Shown: one piece after another, positions 33,580 to 46,182 of the stretch
Numbering within the stretch: the stretch's first letter is position 1
How the letters are laid out: each line of letters starts with the position of its first letter
From: Triticum aestivum
Taxonomy: Eukaryota > Streptophyta > Magnoliopsida > Poales > Poaceae
Reading direction: 5' to 3'
NCBI RefSeq assembly: GCF_018294505.1
Contig: NC_057810.1
Coordinates: 210,136,113 to 210,200,112, forward strand
DNA length: 64,000 nt
The notes under the pieces: model-generated
Told to the model about the DNA's origin: nothing
What the model saw: only the letters and a program-made list of their open reading frames with translations
The model's database searches: none
Translations under genes and position numbers: made by a program

Positions 33580-36500
33580 GTGACACGCCCAATTCAATCA
33601 TACACTAATCATGCACGCAAACGTGTACAATCAAGATCAGGGACTCACAGGAAGATATCACAGCACAACTCTAAAAGTAAAATAAGTCATACACGCATCA
33701 TATTACAAGCCAGGGGCCTCGAGGGCTGAAATACAAGTGCTCGACATAAACGAGTCAGCGGAAGCAACAATATCTGAGTATAGACATAAGTTAAACAAGT
33801 TGTCATAAGATGGCTAGCACAAACTGGGATACAGATCGAAAGAGGCGCAGGCCTCCTGCCTGGAATCCTCCTAACTACTCCTGGTCGTCATCAGCGGCCT
33901 GCACGTAGTAGTAGGCACCTCCAGTGTAGTAGGAGTCATCGTCGACGGTGGCGTCTGGATCCTGGGCTCCGGCGTCTGGTTGCGGCAACCGAGAAGAAAA
34001 GGAAAGAGGGGGAAAAGAGGGAGCAAACAACCGTGAGTACTCATCCAAAGTATTCGCAAGCAAGAATCTACACTACATATGCATGGGTATATGTGTAAAG
34101 AGGCAATATCGATGGACTGAACTGCAGAATGCCAGAATAAGAGGGGGATAGCTAGTCCTATCGAAGACTACGCTTCTGGCAGCCTCCATCTTGCAGCATG
34201 TAGAAGAGAGTAGATTAAAGTCCTCCAAGTAGCATCGCATAGCATAATCCTACCCGGCGATCCTCCCCTCGTCGCCCCATGGAAAAGCGATCACCGGGTT
34301 GTGTGTGGAACTTGTCTGGGTGTGTTTTATTAAGTATCCGGTTCTAGTTGTCATAAGGTCAAGGTACAACTTTGGGTCGTCCTTTTACCGAGGGACATGA
34401 CTATTCGAATAGATCAACTTCCCCGCAGGGGTGCACCACATAACCCAACACGCTCGATCCCCTTTGGCCAGACACACTTTCCTGGGTCATGCCCGGCCTC
34501 GGAAGATCAACACGTCGCCGTCCTACCTAGGCACAACAGAGAGGTCAGCACGTCGGTCTAAATCCTATGCGCGCAGGGGTTTGGGGCCATCGCCCATTGC
34601 ACACCTGCACGTTGCGTACGCGGTCGGTGAGCAGACCTAGCAACCTCCATTACAAAGGAAGCTGCGTTACGCGGTCCAATCCGGCGCACGCTGCTCAGTC
34701 GTTGACGTCAAGAAGGCTTCGGCTAATACCACGGCGTCGAGTGCCCATAACTGTTCCCGCATAGTTGGTTAGTGCGTATAGGCCAGTGGCCAGACTCATA
34801 TCAAATACCAAGATCTCGTGAAGCGTGTTATTATGAAGTAACCGCGAACGTCGACCCGGGCCAGGCCCACCTCTCACCTAGGTGGTCTCAACCTGCCCTG
34901 TCGCTCCGCCTCAAAGTAACAGTCGGGGCCGTCGGGAACCCAGGCCCACCTCTACCGGGATGGAGCCACCTGTCCTTCTAGTCCCCACATCGGAATCACT
35001 TGCGGGTACTCAACGAGCTGACCTGATTTTAGTCACCATCTGTATAGTATGTATGTATGTATAGTATATACCAGTGATCACCTCCCGAGTGATCACGGCC
35101 CGATAGTATAGCAAGGCAGACTGACAAGAATGTAGGGCCACTGATGATAAACTAGCATCCTATACTAAGCATTTAGGATTGCGGGTAAGGTATCAATGAC
35201 TGTAGCAATAATGACAGGCTATGCAACAGAATAGGAGTAACCGAATAGTAACATGCTACACTACTCTAATGCAAGCACTAGAGAGAAGAATAGGCGATAT
35301 CTGGTGATCAAGAGGGGGCTTGCCTGGTTGCTCTGGCAAGAAGGAGGGGTCGTCAACTCCGTAGTCGTACTGGGTAACAACGACGTTAGTCTCGTAGTCT
35401 ACCGGAGAGAAGAGGGGGAAGAAACAATAAATACATTGCAAACATAAGCAGGACGATGCAAGACATGACAATGAGCGGTGCTAGTTGTGCCCTAACGCAG
35501 TAGTAGGTGATACCGGCGAAAGGGGGAAACATCCGGGAAAGTATCCCCGGTGTTTCGCGTTTTTGGACAGATGAGCCGAAGGTGAAAAGTTACAGGTTCG
35601 CTATACTAGGGACGGGTGGCTGACGAACGGGCTGTGTATTCGAATTCGTCTCGTCGTTCTGAGCAACTTTCATGTACAAAGTATTTTCATCCGAGTTACA
35701 ATTTATTTTATATTAACTTTTAAAGTTTTAATTCATTTTTATATTAACAGAATTAGTTTAATTATAAATTGTAATTATGATGTCGGTGTGATGTCAGCAT
35801 AATGTCATCAGTCAACCATCTATTGAATGGGTCAACAGACGTGTGGGTCCCGTTTGCCATTGACTCAGACTAACTAAACATGATTTATTAAATAGTTAAT
35901 TAGGTTGACTAAGTTTCGTTAGTTTAATTAAAAGCAATTAATTAAGTTAAGTAATTAATTAACGAACTAATTATTTATTTTAATCTTTTTTATAGACGTT
36001 CTGGGACTGGGCCCCACTTGTCATAGGGCCAGTGGGCCTTAGCGGGTGCGGGCGTTGCGGGAACCGCCCGAACAGGCGTAGCGGGCGTGAGCCCGTTTGG
36101 GCGCCTGCCCAAGCCAGTGGAGGCGCCAGGCACCGGCGGTTGCGGCGACGTGCGCCGGGCAGGAGGCGGCGGTGGGGAACGGACACGGGAGGAGCGGTTG
36201 GGACGACGGCCATGGTGGAGCAGGGAGGCAGCGGGACGGTGCGGGACGGCGGCGACCGCAAGCAGGCGTCGGCGGCCGGAGAGGCCAGAGGATCCGGATG
36301 CGAGCGCGCATGGCGAGATGGGGACATGGGCGCAGCGGCCGGGGAAGCAGAGAGCAGCGGAGGGGGGGAGAGGAGGCCGAGGGCCTCACTATGGGGCTGT
36401 AGGGAAACGACGGCGGGGGTTGAGGAGGAGGACGGGGACGACGACGGAGACGAAGTCGACGACGGAGAGGACGGCGGCGTCGGGCGTGTGGAGGCCGTTC

Positions 36501-37285
36501 AGGGAGGATCGTTGCGACCGGGCGGGGAGGCGGACGAGAAGGCGCCCGACGACGTGACGACAAACAGCGAGGGGGAGCTCCGGCGAGGTGGTCCGAGGAG
36601 GCGCTCGGGGAGGCCGGCGGGCAGCGGCGCAGCGATGGGGTCGACCCTGATCCAGATCAGATCGGGGAGGGGGGAGAAGAGCGTAGTGGGGGGAGTGGGG
36701 GTTACGGGTTACGGTTTCGGGGGCATGGGGCGGTTAAGTGGGAATGGGGTGGGTGGCCGGTTGGGCCGGCTAGGCGGCCTGCTGGCCTGCTGGGCCGAAG
36801 CCAAGTGAGGGGGGGGGGATTCCTTTTGTTTTGTTTTGTTTTATCTTTCACCTTTTATTTATTTTCTTTTCTGTTTTCTTTTTAACTTCCAATTTGTGTT
36901 AATTCTATTAAGATAATTAATTAGCGCTTAAATTAGTGTTGTAAATTATGCCTCTGCCATAAAAAGTTTTACTACCATGTAAATTAGTTTAGGATTTTAT
37001 ACAATACAAAAGTCATTTATTTAATTGTTTTAGACACTGCGTTAATTACTGTTGAGCATTTAAACAAGTTTTTTTTAAATGTGGTTTCTCCACCATTATT
37101 ACCCATGAACTATTAAACACGTTTAGAGCATTTTAGTTTTAATGTTTGGAAAATTTTATTGTTTGGCTTAAATTTGAATTTGAATTTGAATCGGGTTTGA
37201 ACTAACGCGAGATTAACAACAGTAACCATGGTGACATGGCATCATTAACGTGGGATTACTGTAGCCTAATTATCCGGGCGTCACA
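33580..37285 (-). repeat. 5' LTR of the LARD
   Basis: 3706 bp from TGTGACACGCCC to CCGGGCGTCACA, collinear with 25281-29377 except for the MITE and small indels. Divergence is visible throughout (about nine differences in the first 90 bases) but was not counted in full. Confidence 0.9.
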
Positions 37286-38645
37286 CTTAGCCATATCATT
37301 TCCTATTTCACCACATCCCACATAACCACAGCTTCACAATTGGAGTACTACAAAGATTGTTAAACTCAGCACTCAGTATAGAGATGCCACCAAGAAAATA
37401 TATAGAAGGAGCATACTCTTCAGCTATGACAACAGGGCAGTAAAGAATAGATAATTAGTGATCACCTTGGCAAGCACCTGACTAATGACAGTTTTTGCAC
37501 AACCAAAAGCACCAATAATAGAACATGTTCATCCACAAACCAAAGGGAACAATGCATCAAGAACACGCTGGAACCATTTCACAATAGATAAGAATGAGAT
37601 TTAATGGCGTCGAATGTGAATGAAGAACCAACATATGAGAATGTTTGATTTTCTAAGAACAGAAACCATGATAACAGAAAAACACATTTTATTAAGGAGA
37701 CTGAAGCTCAAGATAAGTCGTATACAAACCTGTCCTGTAAGAAGAGGTGTATCCGCAACAAGCTATGACGCAATAGGTCTTGGTGTACACACAAGCCATT
37801 TCTACAATTCAACAAGTTCAACACTTTAAGATACTAATTTAGTCCTCCAAATATTTTTATGAAATAACTTTTTTTACCTGAAGCATAGTCAATTCCTTTT
37901 TGATGCCCTGAAATTCCAACTCCAGCACTATATCCTGCATGGCTGCATACATAGCAATAGTAGTGTTTCAAATAAAGTTAAGCACATGTACAATATGTGC
38001 AGATAAATTAGAAATTGGAATAAAGTGACACCATCCACTAACCTGTAGGTTGTATTGACCATCTGGAGTGATGTAACTTACTTTCCCTTAGAATAAGGTG
38101 GAAGGGCAACATGGTGGTTCATCAAAGTGTTCTGAAAGAAATTTTGCCACAGATTCAGTGAACATTAGAATGTGCACAGAGGCCCGAAGCTTCTATCCTT
38201 TTCTACAATAATATATGCATAAAAGAAAATTCAACATCATACGAACTTGCAACATATAGATCTCCACTGATAAGAACATCTCCAGCAACTGAAGCAAATA
38301 ATAAAAGGAGATGCTTTAGAGGGCACTCCAAAAATTGAGAGGATGTCCCTCGTTCACAATTAATTAAAATATGATAAATGCATTACCTAACCTATTTGGC
38401 TTAAATTCCCACAATGCATCTTTGTCAAGAGCAGGGACTGAAACACCACGAGTAATGTACACATCTTCGGATTTGATAGCAATAATTTTTAGGGGGGCGC
38501 TAAAATTTTAACGGGAATGAGGTCATGACAAGTGACGTAGACAAGAGTAAATCAACGAAATGGAATAATTATCATGCTCTACTTACCTAGATTCCATAAT
38601 AAATGCTCTCAAGAATACTAGGACCCAACTCAATAGAAAGGGGTT

Positions 38646-40559
38646 ACATGTGCAAAGCTATTCTGTGCTAGAACTTCAGAACAACATAATTTTTTTCCTT
38701 TGTTGGCTATTGTGGTGGTGCCGAAGGCAAGTGACGTGCGTTGGTGTCAAGATCAGAGGATTCTTTGGTCTTTATTGTAATTTTATTTTTTGGCTGGTGT
38801 TTCTTTGTGCAAAGGCTAGCGCTCTGTTGTCTTTTTAATTTGTTAGGTCGATTTTTATGTGGCTTGTAGTATGTTCTTTTTGATATAAAGGGGACATGTA
38901 CTACCATGAAAAAAAGCAATCACCCCCTGAATTTCACGGGTGGGCCTACACCTGGGTCTGATCCTACCTTTTCTTCCGACCAAATCAGGCCATGTCAGCC
39001 CGTTCATAAGTTTTTACATAATAATATCCTGAGCATTTGAAGGACGCGTACAGCCGCCACCACAAGTCACAAGCTAGGCACACTCGTGCAAGCATTTTTC
39101 CTTCCTTGGTTTTCCAGGTTTTTTTTCATGTTTGTTAAGTTTAATATTTTCCTTGGAGTTTCTTGGTTTCTAAAAAAATCTCAACTTTTTGTGGAGCAAA
39201 GGGTTCTTCACAAGGGAGCACACCTATACTCCTGCGTGGATCCTGGGTGTGCTTCATGCAAGAACACAATTTTGACTTCACATTGGGAGCACGGGGTAGT
39301 ACTAGGTCTAGGTGGGAGCACGGATTAGTTCAAGATAGAGCACATGTTAGTGTGTTGGGAGCACACATGTTAGTACTAATTGGGAGTGTAAGTTGGGAAT
39401 CACAAGTCTACTAGGAGTACAGGTTAGCTCACATTGTCAGCACGGGTTAGTGTAGTTGCAATCACAAATTTGTCCAGAAAAAAGTTCTTTGAGGCCTATC
39501 AACATGGAATCTAGTTTCACAGACCTTGATGCGAGGAACGCAATGATGAAAATGATTCATGATTTGGATGCATGATTCAATATATTTAGGCCTTTGAGGC
39601 CTATCAACACAGAATCTAGTTAACAGTTGAAAAACCACAAAACATACCCACCCATTGATCTTCGTGCCTCAAAAGAAACCCCACCAAGCTCACAGTTTGC
39701 AACAAATGGCTACCGGATGTGTGCCACTTGTCACCATCAGAGGAAATGAGAGTGATCTTTGCAGGGCCAAGGGGTACCCTTTAACTAGTGATTTCAGAGT
39801 GCCATGTTATTTTTGTTTCCCATGGAAACACGTGGGACTAAATCAACGGTCCAAGCTTTGGTTGTTTATAGGAAAACTCTTTAATGCAGTGAATTGGTCA
39901 CAACACGAGCAGGCGCCTCCATTGCACACCGCACACTATCGTGGCTTGCTTCCTATTTTATTCTTTAGAAAATGTGGCCATGAGACTCGTTCTCTCTCCT
40001 TCACAAAGTGTGCCACGTCGTCGCCCAACCTCAGTCTCGATCGTCGCAACATCCCTCCACCGTGATCTTCCTCCTTTCCTCATGTCTCTCTCCTATCTCT
40101 CGGTCCATCCCTTGCCAAGATCGGCCACCAGGTAGCTGCCATGTTACCGCTGTTGCCTGCAAGGGAGGCGGGTCGAGTGTTGCAAGTCGGCCATCGGGGG
40201 ACTTCGGGTGCTTCCGGGACAGTCATTTGTGTTGCAAGGGTGCAACCACATGATGATGGAATTAACAAGCACTGCTGCTACAAGGGGGTACCACCGTTTG
40301 TGCTATGAGTGCGGTGGGCCAGTGGCCACCATGAATTACGAGCAACTAGAACTAGATGCAATGCCACTCGTGTTGCAGAGTGCCTGGTCCTTCGCTCATC
40401 GGGACTAAATGGCAGGGATCACGTGTTGCAAGGACTTAGCTGAGATGCAACGTCTTGCATATTGCGGAGCACCTGGTGCTCCGCTCATTGGACTACAACA
40501 TTACAGGTGTTACGCTCATCGGATCATAATATTTTGTATCATGGGTGAGATGGATTTCC
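38646..40559. other. Unassigned repeat-like DNA
   Basis: No gene is recognised. The word GGGAGCAC recurs between 39215 and 39370. A direct repeat (GAGGCCTATCAACA..GGAATCTAGTT type) occurs at about 39491 and 39596. The part 39990-40430 is GC-rich with TGTTGCAAG words, which may be CACTA-derived. The end of 38700-38920 could be a LINE tail. None of these could be confirmed. Confidence 0.3.
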
Positions 40560-40860
40560 CTAATAACACCCCATAAGTCAAGGAGTGCATGAATACACTA
40601 ATAGATCAAGGGTTTGTGATGTAAATAATCCAGTGAACACTATTCAAGGCCTTAGCCATCAGAAGTATTGCTTGGATATAACAGCAACCATGGCTGCCAA
40701 GCTCTAGGACAATGTAATCCATCAAGTTTCCGTTGAGCCATTTATCACGCCAAAAAATGTGTTGAAGCCATTACCTAGAGTAACACGTGCACCAACGTTG
40801 AAGATAGGATTGTTGACTTCCTCAAGCTATACACCAAGACTTGTCTCTAGCGAAATGAGT
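40560..40860 (-). pseudogene. LINE (L1-type) C-terminal fragment
   Basis: Read on the minus strand, the sequence resembles the region after the reverse transcriptase in plant LINEs, with a motif like GARVTLGNGFNT followed after a 1-bp shift by WRDKWLNG. This fits the zf-RVT-type domain. It is short and frameshifted, and the match is by eye only. Confidence 0.4.
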
Positions 40861-40867
40861 GATCCGT

Positions 40868-42264
40868 TGATAACCCACAAGTATAGGGGATCGAACAGTT
40901 TTCGAGGGTGGAGTATTCAACCCAAATTTATTGATTCGACACAAGGGGAGACAAAGAATATTCTCAAGTATTAGCAGTTGAGTTGTCAATTCAACCACAC
41001 CTGGATAACTTAGTATATGCAGCAAAGTATTTAGTAGCAAAATAGTATGATAGTAACGGTAACAGTGGTAAAAGTAACGGTAGCGGTTTTGTAGTAATTG
41101 TAACAGTAGCGACGGTAAAGTAAATAAGCAAAGCACAATATTTGAAAAGCTCATAGGCATTGGATCAGTGATGGATAATTATGTCGGATGTGATTCCTCA
41201 TGTAATAGTTATAACACAGGGTGACACAGAACTAGCTCCAGTTCATCAATGTAATGTAGGCATGTATTCCGAATATAGTCATACGTGCTTATGGAAAAGA
41301 ACTCTCATGGCATCTTTTGTCCTACCCTCCCGTGGCAGCGGGGTCCTAGTGGAAACTAAGGGATATTAAGGCCTCCTTTTAATAGAGTACCGGACCAAAG
41401 CATTAACACATAGTGAATACATGAACTCCTCAAACTACGGTCATCACCGAGAAGTATCCTGATTATTGTCACTTCGGGGTTGTCGGATCATAACACATAA
41501 TAGGTGACTATAGACTTGCAAGATAGGATCAAGAACTCACATATATTCATGAAAACATAATAGGTTCAGATCTGAAATCATGGCACTCGGGCCCTAGTGA
41601 CAAGAATTAAGCATAGAAAAGTCATAGCAACATCAATCTCAGAACATAGTGGATACTAGGGATCAAACCCTAACAAAACTAACTTGATTACATGGTAAAT
41701 CTCATCCAACCCATCACCATCCAGCAAGCCTACGATGGAATTACTCACACACGGTGGTGAGCATCATGAAATTGGTGATGGAGGATGGTTGATGATGACG
41801 ATGTTGATGAATCCCCCTCTCCGGAGCCCCAAACGGACTCCAGATCAGCCCTCCCGAGAGAGATTAGGGCTTGGCGGCGGCTCTGTATCGTAAAACGCGA
41901 TGAAACTTTTTCTCTGATTTTTTTTCTCCGTGAAAGCAAATATATGGAGTTGGAGTTGAGGTCAATGGACGTCCAGGGGGCCCACGAGGCAGGGGGCGCA
42001 CCCAGGGGGAGGGGGCGCGCCCCCCACCCTCGTGGACAGGGTGTGGGCCCCCTGACGCTAATTCTTATTTTTTATTAATTCTGGAAAGTTGCTCCGTGGA
42101 TTTTCAGGTCATTCCGAGAACTTTTATTTCTGCACAAAAATAAGACAATGGCAGTTCTGCTGAAAACAGTGTTAGTCCAGGTTAGTTTCATTCAAATCAT
42201 GCAAGTTAGAGTCCAAAACAAGGGCAAAAGTGTTTGGAAAAGTAGATACGACGGAGACGTATCA
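40868..42264 (-). repeat. 3' LTR of the minus-strand Athila element
   Basis: 1397 bp, bounded by TGATAACCCACAAG and GACGTATCA. It is the same family as the solo LTR at 20436 and the partial LTR at 57713. Confidence 0.92.
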
Positions 42265-42278
42265 ACTCCCCCAAGCTT
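42265..42278 (-). other. Polypurine tract of the minus-strand Athila element
   Basis: Minus-strand AAGCTTGGGGGAGT lies directly before the 3' LTR, as required to prime plus-strand DNA. The same 14-mer occurs internally at 53032-53045. Confidence 0.8.
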
Positions 42279-43280
42279 AAACCTTTGCTTGTCATCAAGC
42301 AATTCAGTTGGTAAACTGAAAGTGATAAAGAAAAACTTTTACAAACTCTGTTTGCTCTTGTTGTTGTAAATATGTAAAGCCAACATTCAAGTTTTCAGCA
42401 AAGATTATGAACTAACCATATTCACAATAACACTTAGGTCTCATGTTTACTCATATCAATGGCATAATCAACTAGTGAGCAATAATAAAACTCGGATGAC
42501 AACACTTTCTCAATACAATCATAATATGATATAACAAGATGGTATCTCGCTAGCCCTTTATGAGACCGCAAAACATAAATGCAGAGCACCTTTAAAGATC
42601 AAGGGCTGACTAAACATTGTAATTCATGGTAAAAGAGATCCAGTCAAGTCATACCCAATATGAACTAATAGTAATGCATGCAAATGATAGCGGTGCTCTC
42701 TAGCGGGTGCTTTTTAATATGAGGGTGATGACTCAACATAAAAGTAAATAGATAGGCCCTTCGCAGAGGGAAGAAGGGATGTGTAGAGGTGCCAGATCTC
42801 GATTTTCAAATAGAGATAAATAACATTTTGAGCGGTATACTTTCACTGTCAACATAACAACTATGAGATCTCGATATCTTCCATGCTACACACATTATAG
42901 GTGGTCCCCAAATAGAATGGTAAAGTTTATACTCCCCCACCACCAACAAGCATCAATCCATGGCTTGCCCGAAACAACGGGTGCCTCTAACTAGCAACAA
43001 TCCTGGGGAGTTTTGTTTAATTAATTTGATTTGATTTGAGCATGGGACTGGGCATCCCGGTTACCAGCCATTTTCTCGTGAATGAGGAGCGAAGTCCACT
43101 CCTCTTGAGAATAACCCACCTAGCATGGAAGATACAAACAACCCTAGTTGATACATGAGCTGCTCAAGCATACAAAACAGAATTTCATTTGAAGGTTTGG
43201 AGTTTGGCACATACAAATTTACTTGGAACGACAGGTAAATACCGCATATAGGAAGGTATGGTGGACCCATATGGAATAAC
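42279..43280 (-). other. Non-coding tail of the minus-strand Athila element
   Basis: AT-rich internal sequence without open frames. It continues beyond the Copia insertion at 52060 (the shared ATAAC marks the join). Confidence 0.6.
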
Positions 43281-45022
43281 TGTTGGGGAACGTTGCAGAA
43301 AATTAAAATTTTTCCTACGGTTTCACCAAGATCCATCTATGAGTTCATCTAAGCAACGGGTCAAGGGAGAGAGTTTGCATCTACATACCACTTGTAGATC
43401 GCGTGCGGAAGCTTGCAAGGTGATGATGGAGTCGTACTCGACGTGATTCGAATCACCGATGACCAAGTGCTGAACGGACAGCACCTCCGCGTTCAACACA
43501 CGTACGGGACGGGAGACGTATCCTCCTTCTTGATCCAGCAAGGGGGAAGGAGAGGTTGAGGAAGACAGCTCCACCGGCAGCACGACGGCGTGGTGATGGT
43601 GGAGAGGCAGTACTCCGACAGGGCTTCGCCAAGCACACAACGGAGGAGGAGAGGTGTTGGGGAGGGGAGGGCTGCGCCTTGGAGGGTGGTGCAGCTGCCC
43701 TCCCCTCACCCCTCTATTTATAGGGGGAAGGGAGAAGGGGGCCGGACCCCCTAGAACCCATCTAGGGGGGTGCGGCGGCCAAGGGGAGAGGGGGAGAGGG
43801 TGGCTTGCCCCCCAAGCCAAGGGGGCGCCCCCTCTAGGGTTCCCCCCCTCAACCCTAGGCGCAAGGGCCCAAGGGAGGGGGGTGCGCCCAGCCCACCAGG
43901 GGCTGGCTCCCTGCCCCACGCAGCCCATGTGGCCCCCCGGGAGGGGTGGCCCCTCCCGGTGGACCCCCGGAACCCTTCCGGTGGCCCCGGTACAATACCA
44001 GTATGACCCCGAAACTTCCCGGTGCCCGTTTGACAACTTCCCATATATAAATCTTTACCTCCGGACCCTTCCGGAGCTCCTCGTGACGTCCAAGATCCCA
44101 TCCGGGACTCCGAACAACATTCGGTAGTCACATACTAGTCTTCCTAATAACCCTAGCGTCACCGAACCTTAAGTGTGTAGACCCTACGGGTTCGGGAGAC
44201 ATGCAGACATGACCGAGACGCTCTCAGGTCAATAACCAACAGCGGGATCTGGATACCCATGATGGCTCCCACATGCTCCTCGATGTTGTCATCGAATGAA
44301 CCACGATGTCGAGGATTCGATCAAACCCTGTATGCAATTCCCTTTGTCAATCGGTACGTTACTTGCCCGAGACTCGATCGTCGGTATCCCAATACCTTGT
44401 TCAGTCTCATTACCGGCAAGTCACTTTACTCGTACCGTAATGCATGATCCCGTGTCCAACACCTTGGTCACATTGAGCTCATTATGATGATGCATTACCG
44501 AGTGGGCCCAGAGATACCTCTCCGTCATACGGAGTGACAAATCCCAGTCTCGATCCGCGTCAACCCAACAGATACTTTCGGAGATACCTGTAATGCACCT
44601 TTATAGTCACCCAGTTACGTTGTGACGTTTGATACACCCAAGGCACTCTTACGGTATCCGGGAGTTACACGATCTCATGGTCGAAGGAAGAGATACTTGA
44701 CATTGGCAAAGCTCTAGCAAAACGAACTACACGATCTTTTATGCTATGCTTAGGATTGTGTCTTGTCCATCACATCATTCACCTAATGATGTGATCCCGT
44801 TATCAACGACATCCAATGTCCATAGTCAGGAAACCATGACTATCTATTGATCACAACGAGCTAGTCAACTAGAGGCTCACCAGGGACATATTGTGGTCTA
44901 AGTATTCACACGTGTATTACGATTTCCGGATAATACAGTTATAGCATGAATAAAAGACATTTATCACGAACATTGAAATATAATAATACTTTTATTATTG
45001 CCTCTAGGGCATATTTCCAACA
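43281..45022 (-). repeat. 3' LTR of the intact Copia element
   Basis: 1742 bp, plus-strand TGTTGGGGAACG to TTTCCAACA. Minus-strand TATAAATA lies at 43715-43722. Confidence 0.93.
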
Positions 45023-45054
45023 GTCTCCCACTTGCACTAGAGTCACCAATCTAG

Positions 45055-46167
45055 TTACATTGTGATGAATCGAACACCCATAGAGTTCTGGTGTTGATCA
45101 TGTTTTGCACGCGAGAGAGGTTTAGTCAGCGGATCTGCGACATTCAGATCCGTGTGCACTTTGCAAATCTCTATGTCTCCATCTTGAACATTTTCACGGA
45201 TGGAGTTGAAACGACGCTTGATGTGCCTGGTCTTCTTGTGAAACCTGGGCTCCTTGGCGAGGGCAATAGCTCCAGTGTTGTCACAGAAGAGTTTGATCGG
45301 CCCCGACGCATTGGGTATGACTCCTAGGTCGGTGATGAACTCCTTCACCCAAATCGCGTCATGCGCTGCCTCCGAGGCTGCCATGTACTCCGCTTCACAC
45401 GTAGATCCCGCCACGACGCTCTGCTTGTAGCTGCACCAGCTTACTGCTCCACCATTCAACATATACACGTATCCGGTTTGTGACTTAGAGTCATCCAGAT
45501 CTGAGTCGAAGCTAGCGTCGACGTAACCCTTTACGACGAGCTCTTCATCTCCTCCATAAACGAGAAACATGTCCTTCGTCCTTTTCAGGTACTTCAGGAT
45601 ATTCTTGACCGCTGTCCAGTGTTCCTTGCCGGGATTACTTTGGTATCTTGCTACCAAACTTACGGCAAGGTTTACATCGGGTCTGGTACACAGCATGGCA
45701 TACATAATAGATCCTATGGCTGAAGCATAGGGGATGACACTCATCTCTTTTTTATCTTTTGCCGTGGTCGGTGACTGAGCCGAGCTCAGTCTCACACCTT
45801 GTAACATAGGCAAGAACCCCTTCTTGGACTGATCCATTTTGAACCTCTTCAAAATCTTATCAAGGTATGTGCTTTGTGAAAGACCTATGAGGCGTCTCGA
45901 TCTATCTCTATAGATCTTGATGCCTAATATATAAGCAGCTTCTCCAAGGTCCTTCATTGAAAAACACTTATTCAAGTAGGCCTTAATGCTGTCCAGAAAT
46001 TCTATATTATTTCCCATCAAGAGTATGTCATCTACATATAATATGAGAAATGCTACAGAGCTCCCACTCACTTTCTTGTAAACGCAGGCTTCTCCATAAG
46101 TCTGCATGAACCCAAACGCTTTGATCATCTCATCAAAGCGAATGTTCCAACTCCGAGATGCTTGCAC
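45055..46167 (-). CDS. Copia pol, C-terminal part: reverse transcriptase end and RNase H
   Basis: 370 residues continue the gag-pol frame after the TGA near 46183. The reverse transcriptase active site YVDD is at residues 44-47. The connection (LGIKIYRDR, SQSTYLDKIL) and RNase H follow, with YVDASFDSD, CEAEYMAASEA and FCDNTGAIAL carrying the acidic residues, and the Copia terminal signature VADPLTKPL near the end. It stays complete to its natural stop just before the polypurine tract. It would be made only if the upstream TGA were read through or reverted. Confidence 0.93.
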   Translation of the reverse strand: MQASRSWNIRFDEMIKAFGFMQTYGEACVYKKVSGSSVAFLILYVDDILLMGNNIEFLDSIKAYLNKCFSMKDLGEAAYILGIKIYRDRSRRLIGLSQSTYLDKILKRFKMDQSKKGFLPMLQGVRLSSAQSPTTAKDKKEMSVIPYASAIGSIMYAMLCTRPDVNLAVSLVARYQSNPGKEHWTAVKNILKYLKRTKDMFLVYGGDEELVVKGYVDASFDSDLDDSKSQTGYVYMLNGGAVSWCSYKQSVVAGSTCEAEYMAASEAAHDAIWVKEFITDLGVIPNASGPIKLFCDNTGAIALAKEPRFHKKTRHIKRRFNSIRENVQDGDIEICKVHTDLNVADPLTKPLSRAKHDQHQNSMGVRFITM

Positions 46168-46182
46168 CAGTCCATAAATGGA

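Larger units (their letters stand above)
25281..37285 (-). mobile_element. LARD: long-LTR non-coding retrotransposon derivative
   Basis: CTTAG flanks both ends (25276-25280 and 37286-37290). Two LTRs of 4097 and 3706 bp enclose a 4.2-kb interior that has no open frame of any size and no recognisable gag or pol. The primer-binding site next to the upper LTR and the polypurine tract next to the lower LTR put it on the minus strand. This architecture defines LARDs (Sukkula is the barley example), which depend on a relative for their proteins. The target was an exon of the VHA-A pseudogene. Confidence 0.92.
24517..38645 (-). pseudogene. VHA-A: Vacuolar H+-ATPase catalytic subunit A pseudogene, split by a LARD
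   Basis: Nine intron-separated pieces match plant V-ATPase subunit A in order: 38645-38587, 38499-38387 (VYITRGVSVPALDKD), 38288-~38243, ~38132-38043, 37934-37878 (VLELEFQGIKKE), 37801-37730 (ADTPLLTGQ), 37567-37466 (P-loop region, GAFGCAKT where GAFGCGKT is normal), 37347-37286 continued at 25280-25143 ([18 protein letters not shown]), and 24674-~24517 (VSMMADSTS). Introns and many GT/AG sites remain, so this is a duplicated genomic segment and not a retrocopy. A CAG-to-TAG stop (38587 end), stops in the 37730 and 37466 pieces, and several 1-bp shifts show it is dead. The N-terminal exons and everything after the ADSTS region are absent. In a live gene the product hydrolyses ATP in the V1 sector at vacuolar membranes. 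Confidence 0.9.

Noticed and set aside
38650..38920. Possible LINE 3' tail
   Set aside because: Only a T-rich stretch and an A run. No coding match and no target duplication.
43653..44131. Pro-rich frames in the Copia LTRs (also 50563-51168)
   Set aside because: Shared by both LTRs and shifted by a C-run indel. Not coding.
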